Below, one piece after another: positions 6,036-7,486 of a stretch of 7,486 bases of DNA (positions within the stretch are counted from its first letter, which is position 1; every line of letters begins with the position of its first letter). The position numbers and the translations under genes were made by a program. The notes beneath the pieces are model-generated. The model was not told the origin of the DNA, did no database searches, and saw only the letters and a list, made by a program, of their open reading frames with translations. The DNA comes from Bryobacterales bacterium. GTDB lineage: Bacteria; Acidobacteriota; Terriglobia; Bryobacterales; Bryobacteraceae. The DNA lies in the NCBI GenBank assembly GCA_030838885.1, contig JAUZEU010000132.1, positions 1 through 7,486 on the forward strand. Direction: 5' to 3'.

Positions 6036-6992
6036 ATGAGAAACCGGTTTGGAATAGCCCTTCTACTGTGCGCGTCTGTATGCGCACTCTCCTGCAATAG
6101 GTCCTCAGACAAGCGAATCGTGTTTATACCGAAGGGCCGCGCGCATGTGTTCTGGCAATCCGTTCACGCCGGGGCTATTGCAGCAATGAGGGAAAACGCA
6201 GGCTATACGGTGATCTGGAACGGGCCGGCTTCGGAGACCGATTACGAGGGGCAGATCAAGATCATGGACGCCGCCATTAACCAGCACGTGGACGCGATTT
6301 GTCTTGCGCCCATCGACAAAAAGATTCTGGTGACGCTGGTGGAACACGCGGCTGCCGCAGGCATTCCGGTGATCATATTCGATTCTCCTGTGGACACGCA
6401 GACCTTCACGGCGCAGGTTGCGACGGACAACGCGGAGGGCGGGCGCGTGGCGGCGAAACGCATGGGCGAAATCCTGAATGGAAGTGGCAAGATCGCGGAG
6501 GTGGCGGTGCAGCCTGGCAGCGCCTCCACCATGGCGAGGGAACAGGGTTTCGAAGAGCGGCTGGCAGCTGACTTTCCAGGGATCAAGCTGGTAGACAAGC
6601 AGTACGGCATGGCGGACTTTGCGCAGTCACTGAAGGTGGCCGAGAATATGCTCACGGCGGCTCCGGATTTGACCGGGATGTTCGCCAGCAACGAATCGAG
6701 CACGGTAGGCGCCGTTCGTGCGCTGAAAGACCGGAAAGGTGTGAAACTGGTGGGCTTCGATTCAAGTCCGCAGCTTTTGGAGGCGCTGAAGAGTGGCACT
6801 GTGGATTCGCTGATTGCACAGGATCCTTTCCAGATGGGTTATAAGTCAATGAAAGCCGCAGTCGAAAAGCTGAAGGGCGGATCGCCGGAGAAGATCCAGA
6901 ACATTCCGCCGACATTGGTCACGCACGAAAACATGGATATGCCGGATATCCAGGCGAAGATTAATCCGAATCTGGATAAATATCTGAAGTAG
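6036..6992 (+). CDS. Sugar ABC transporter substrate-binding lipoprotein (RbsB-like)
   Basis: This 318-aa periplasmic binding protein belongs to the ribose/galactose-type group (Peripla_BP_4, LacI-like fold). Residues 1-19 are a signal ending in a lipobox-like ALSC, with Cys20 the likely lipid-anchored residue, so it should sit on the outer face of a membrane. The mature part has the expected two lobes. Candidate ligand contacts by family analogy are Phe39-Trp40, Asp116 (IIFDSP), Asp131-Asn132 (VATDN), Arg168, Asn219, Asp242 (VGFDSSP) and Gln262. The ligand is probably a pentose or hexose but cannot be fixed. An in-frame TAA at 6021 forces the ATG at 6036. No permease or ATPase gene is adjacent: the next gene is ComM, convergent, with its stop 2 bp away. 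The transporter partners are therefore elsewhere, or the protein serves as a sugar sensor. The divergent ROK kinase supports a sugar role. Confidence 0.9.
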   Translation: MRNRFGIALLLCASVCALSCNRSSDKRIVFIPKGRAHVFWQSVHAGAIAAMRENAGYTVIWNGPASETDYEGQIKIMDAAINQHVDAICLAPIDKKILVTLVEHAAAAGIPVIIFDSPVDTQTFTAQVATDNAEGGRVAAKRMGEILNGSGKIAEVAVQPGSASTMAREQGFEERLAADFPGIKLVDKQYGMADFAQSLKVAENMLTAAPDLTGMFASNESSTVGAVRALKDRKGVKLVGFDSSPQLLEALKSGTVDSLIAQDPFQMGYKSMKAAVEKLKGGSPEKIQNIPPTLVTHENMDMPDIQAKINPNLDKYLK

Positions 6993-6994
6993 GC

Positions 6995-7486
6995 TTAGTT
7001 CCAGTAGTTCCTGTCCAGGCTTCTGTATTGCACGGCCTCCGCAATGTGCTTGGCCGTCACGCATTCGGAACTGTCCAGATCCGCAACGGTTCGCGCGACC
7101 TTCAGAATGCGATCATGAGCGCGTGCCGAGAGACTCATGCGGCGCATGGCCATTTCGAGCGTACGCTCGCCTGAATCGTCCAGTGCGCATTGCTTGCGGA
7201 TCATGCGCGAGGGCATTCGCGCATTGGTGTGCCCCCTGGAATTCTGCACTTCACGGGCGCGCTCCACGCGGGCCAGCATGTCAGCAGAGGATTCCATTAC
7301 GTCGCCTGCCCGCAGTTCCTTGTATGGCACGGCGGGAACTTCGATCTGGATGTCGATCCGGTCGAGCAAAGGCCCGCTGATCTTGCCGAGATAGCGTTGA
7401 ATAATGGCAGGGGTGCAGCGGCATTCGCGCGTTGGATCGCCGTAGTATCCGCAGGGGCAGGCGTGCATGTCACAAACGCTACCTTC
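6995..7486 (-). CDS. comM: ComM/YifB family Mg-chelatase-like AAA+ ATPase, C-terminal part, cut by window edge
   Basis: The frame is open from the right edge to a TAA at 6995-6997, giving 163 codons from the C-terminal third of a protein usually near 500 aa. Family marks are a Cys cluster CPCGYYGDPTRECRC, then ISGPLLDRIDIQIEVP from the AAA+ core. The C-terminal Mg-chelatase-related domain follows (SARAHDRILKVARTVADL, HIAEAVQYRSLDRNYW). ComM is a hexameric helicase that drives branch migration when transformed DNA integrates, but it is also common in species not known to be competent. The ATPase Walker motifs lie outside the window. The ATG at 7466-7468 is internal, not the true start. The six or so codons at the edge read EGSVCD, then MHACPCG, where the family normally has a hydrophobic strand and MNPCPCG; this may be divergence or an assembly error. 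Confidence 0.88.
   Translation of the reverse strand, partial: EGSVCDMHACPCGYYGDPTRECRCTPAIIQRYLGKISGPLLDRIDIQIEVPAVPYKELRAGDVMESSADMLARVERAREVQNSRGHTNARMPSRMIRKQCALDDSGERTLEMAMRRMSLSARAHDRILKVARTVADLDSSECVTAKHIAEAVQYRSLDRNYWN

Noticed and set aside
7032..7057. ACGGCC/GGCCGT inverted repeat about 40 nt after the binding-protein stop
   Set aside because: A 6-bp stem with a long loop inside ComM coding sequence and no T-tract; likely a coding coincidence.
7123..7394. Two 85-codon plus-strand frames near the right edge
   Set aside because: They lie antisense to clear ComM sequence, overlap each other and show no domain features.

Overview
This 7.5 kb window is gene-dense, moderately GC-rich bacterial chromosome. 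The gene types (a PQQ-dependent dehydrogenase, a Tat-exported family 51 arabinofuranosidase, a MauG-type diheme peroxidase, a ROK sugar kinase and a class III adenylate cyclase) suggest a saprophytic soil bacterium. An Acidobacteriota of the Solibacter/Bryobacter type would fit. That placement is inference from style and content; no rRNA or other phylogenetic marker is present. I see no tRNA, rRNA, CRISPR array, insertion sequence or phage gene.

Layout. Positions 1-335 (minus) hold the N-terminal part of an exported PQQ beta-propeller dehydrogenase. A 55-bp divergent spacer follows, then on the plus strand: a membrane-bound adenylate cyclase (391-1845); a Tat-exported GH51 alpha-L-arabinofuranosidase (1886-3439); a small exported Cys/His protein of unrecognised family (3539-4090); and, 4 bp later, a diheme cytochrome c peroxidase (4095-5105). 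The peroxidase stop overlaps the end of a minus-strand ROK kinase (5099-5989). The kinase is divergent from a lipoprotein-type sugar-binding protein (6036-6992). That protein ends 2 bp short of the stop of a minus-strand ComM/YifB gene, which runs off the right edge (6995-7486). No stretch over 100 bp lacks a gene.

How the genes may work together. Several products deal with sugars outside or entering the cell: the dehydrogenase oxidises sugars or alcohols in the periplasm, GH51 frees arabinose, the binding protein captures a sugar, and the ROK enzyme phosphorylates a hexose. The binding protein has no permease or ATPase beside it here. The small Cys/His protein and the diheme peroxidase look like a two-gene exported redox unit, and I consider it the best candidate for something undescribed.

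The main non-coding signals are: a terminator-shaped hairpin with a T-rich tail inside the signal-peptide codons of the peroxidase; a long hairpin exactly at the overlapping ends of the peroxidase and kinase genes; and -10-like boxes only 11-14 nt from the start codons of three genes that lack a Shine-Dalgarno sequence, which suggests leaderless or very short-leader transcripts.
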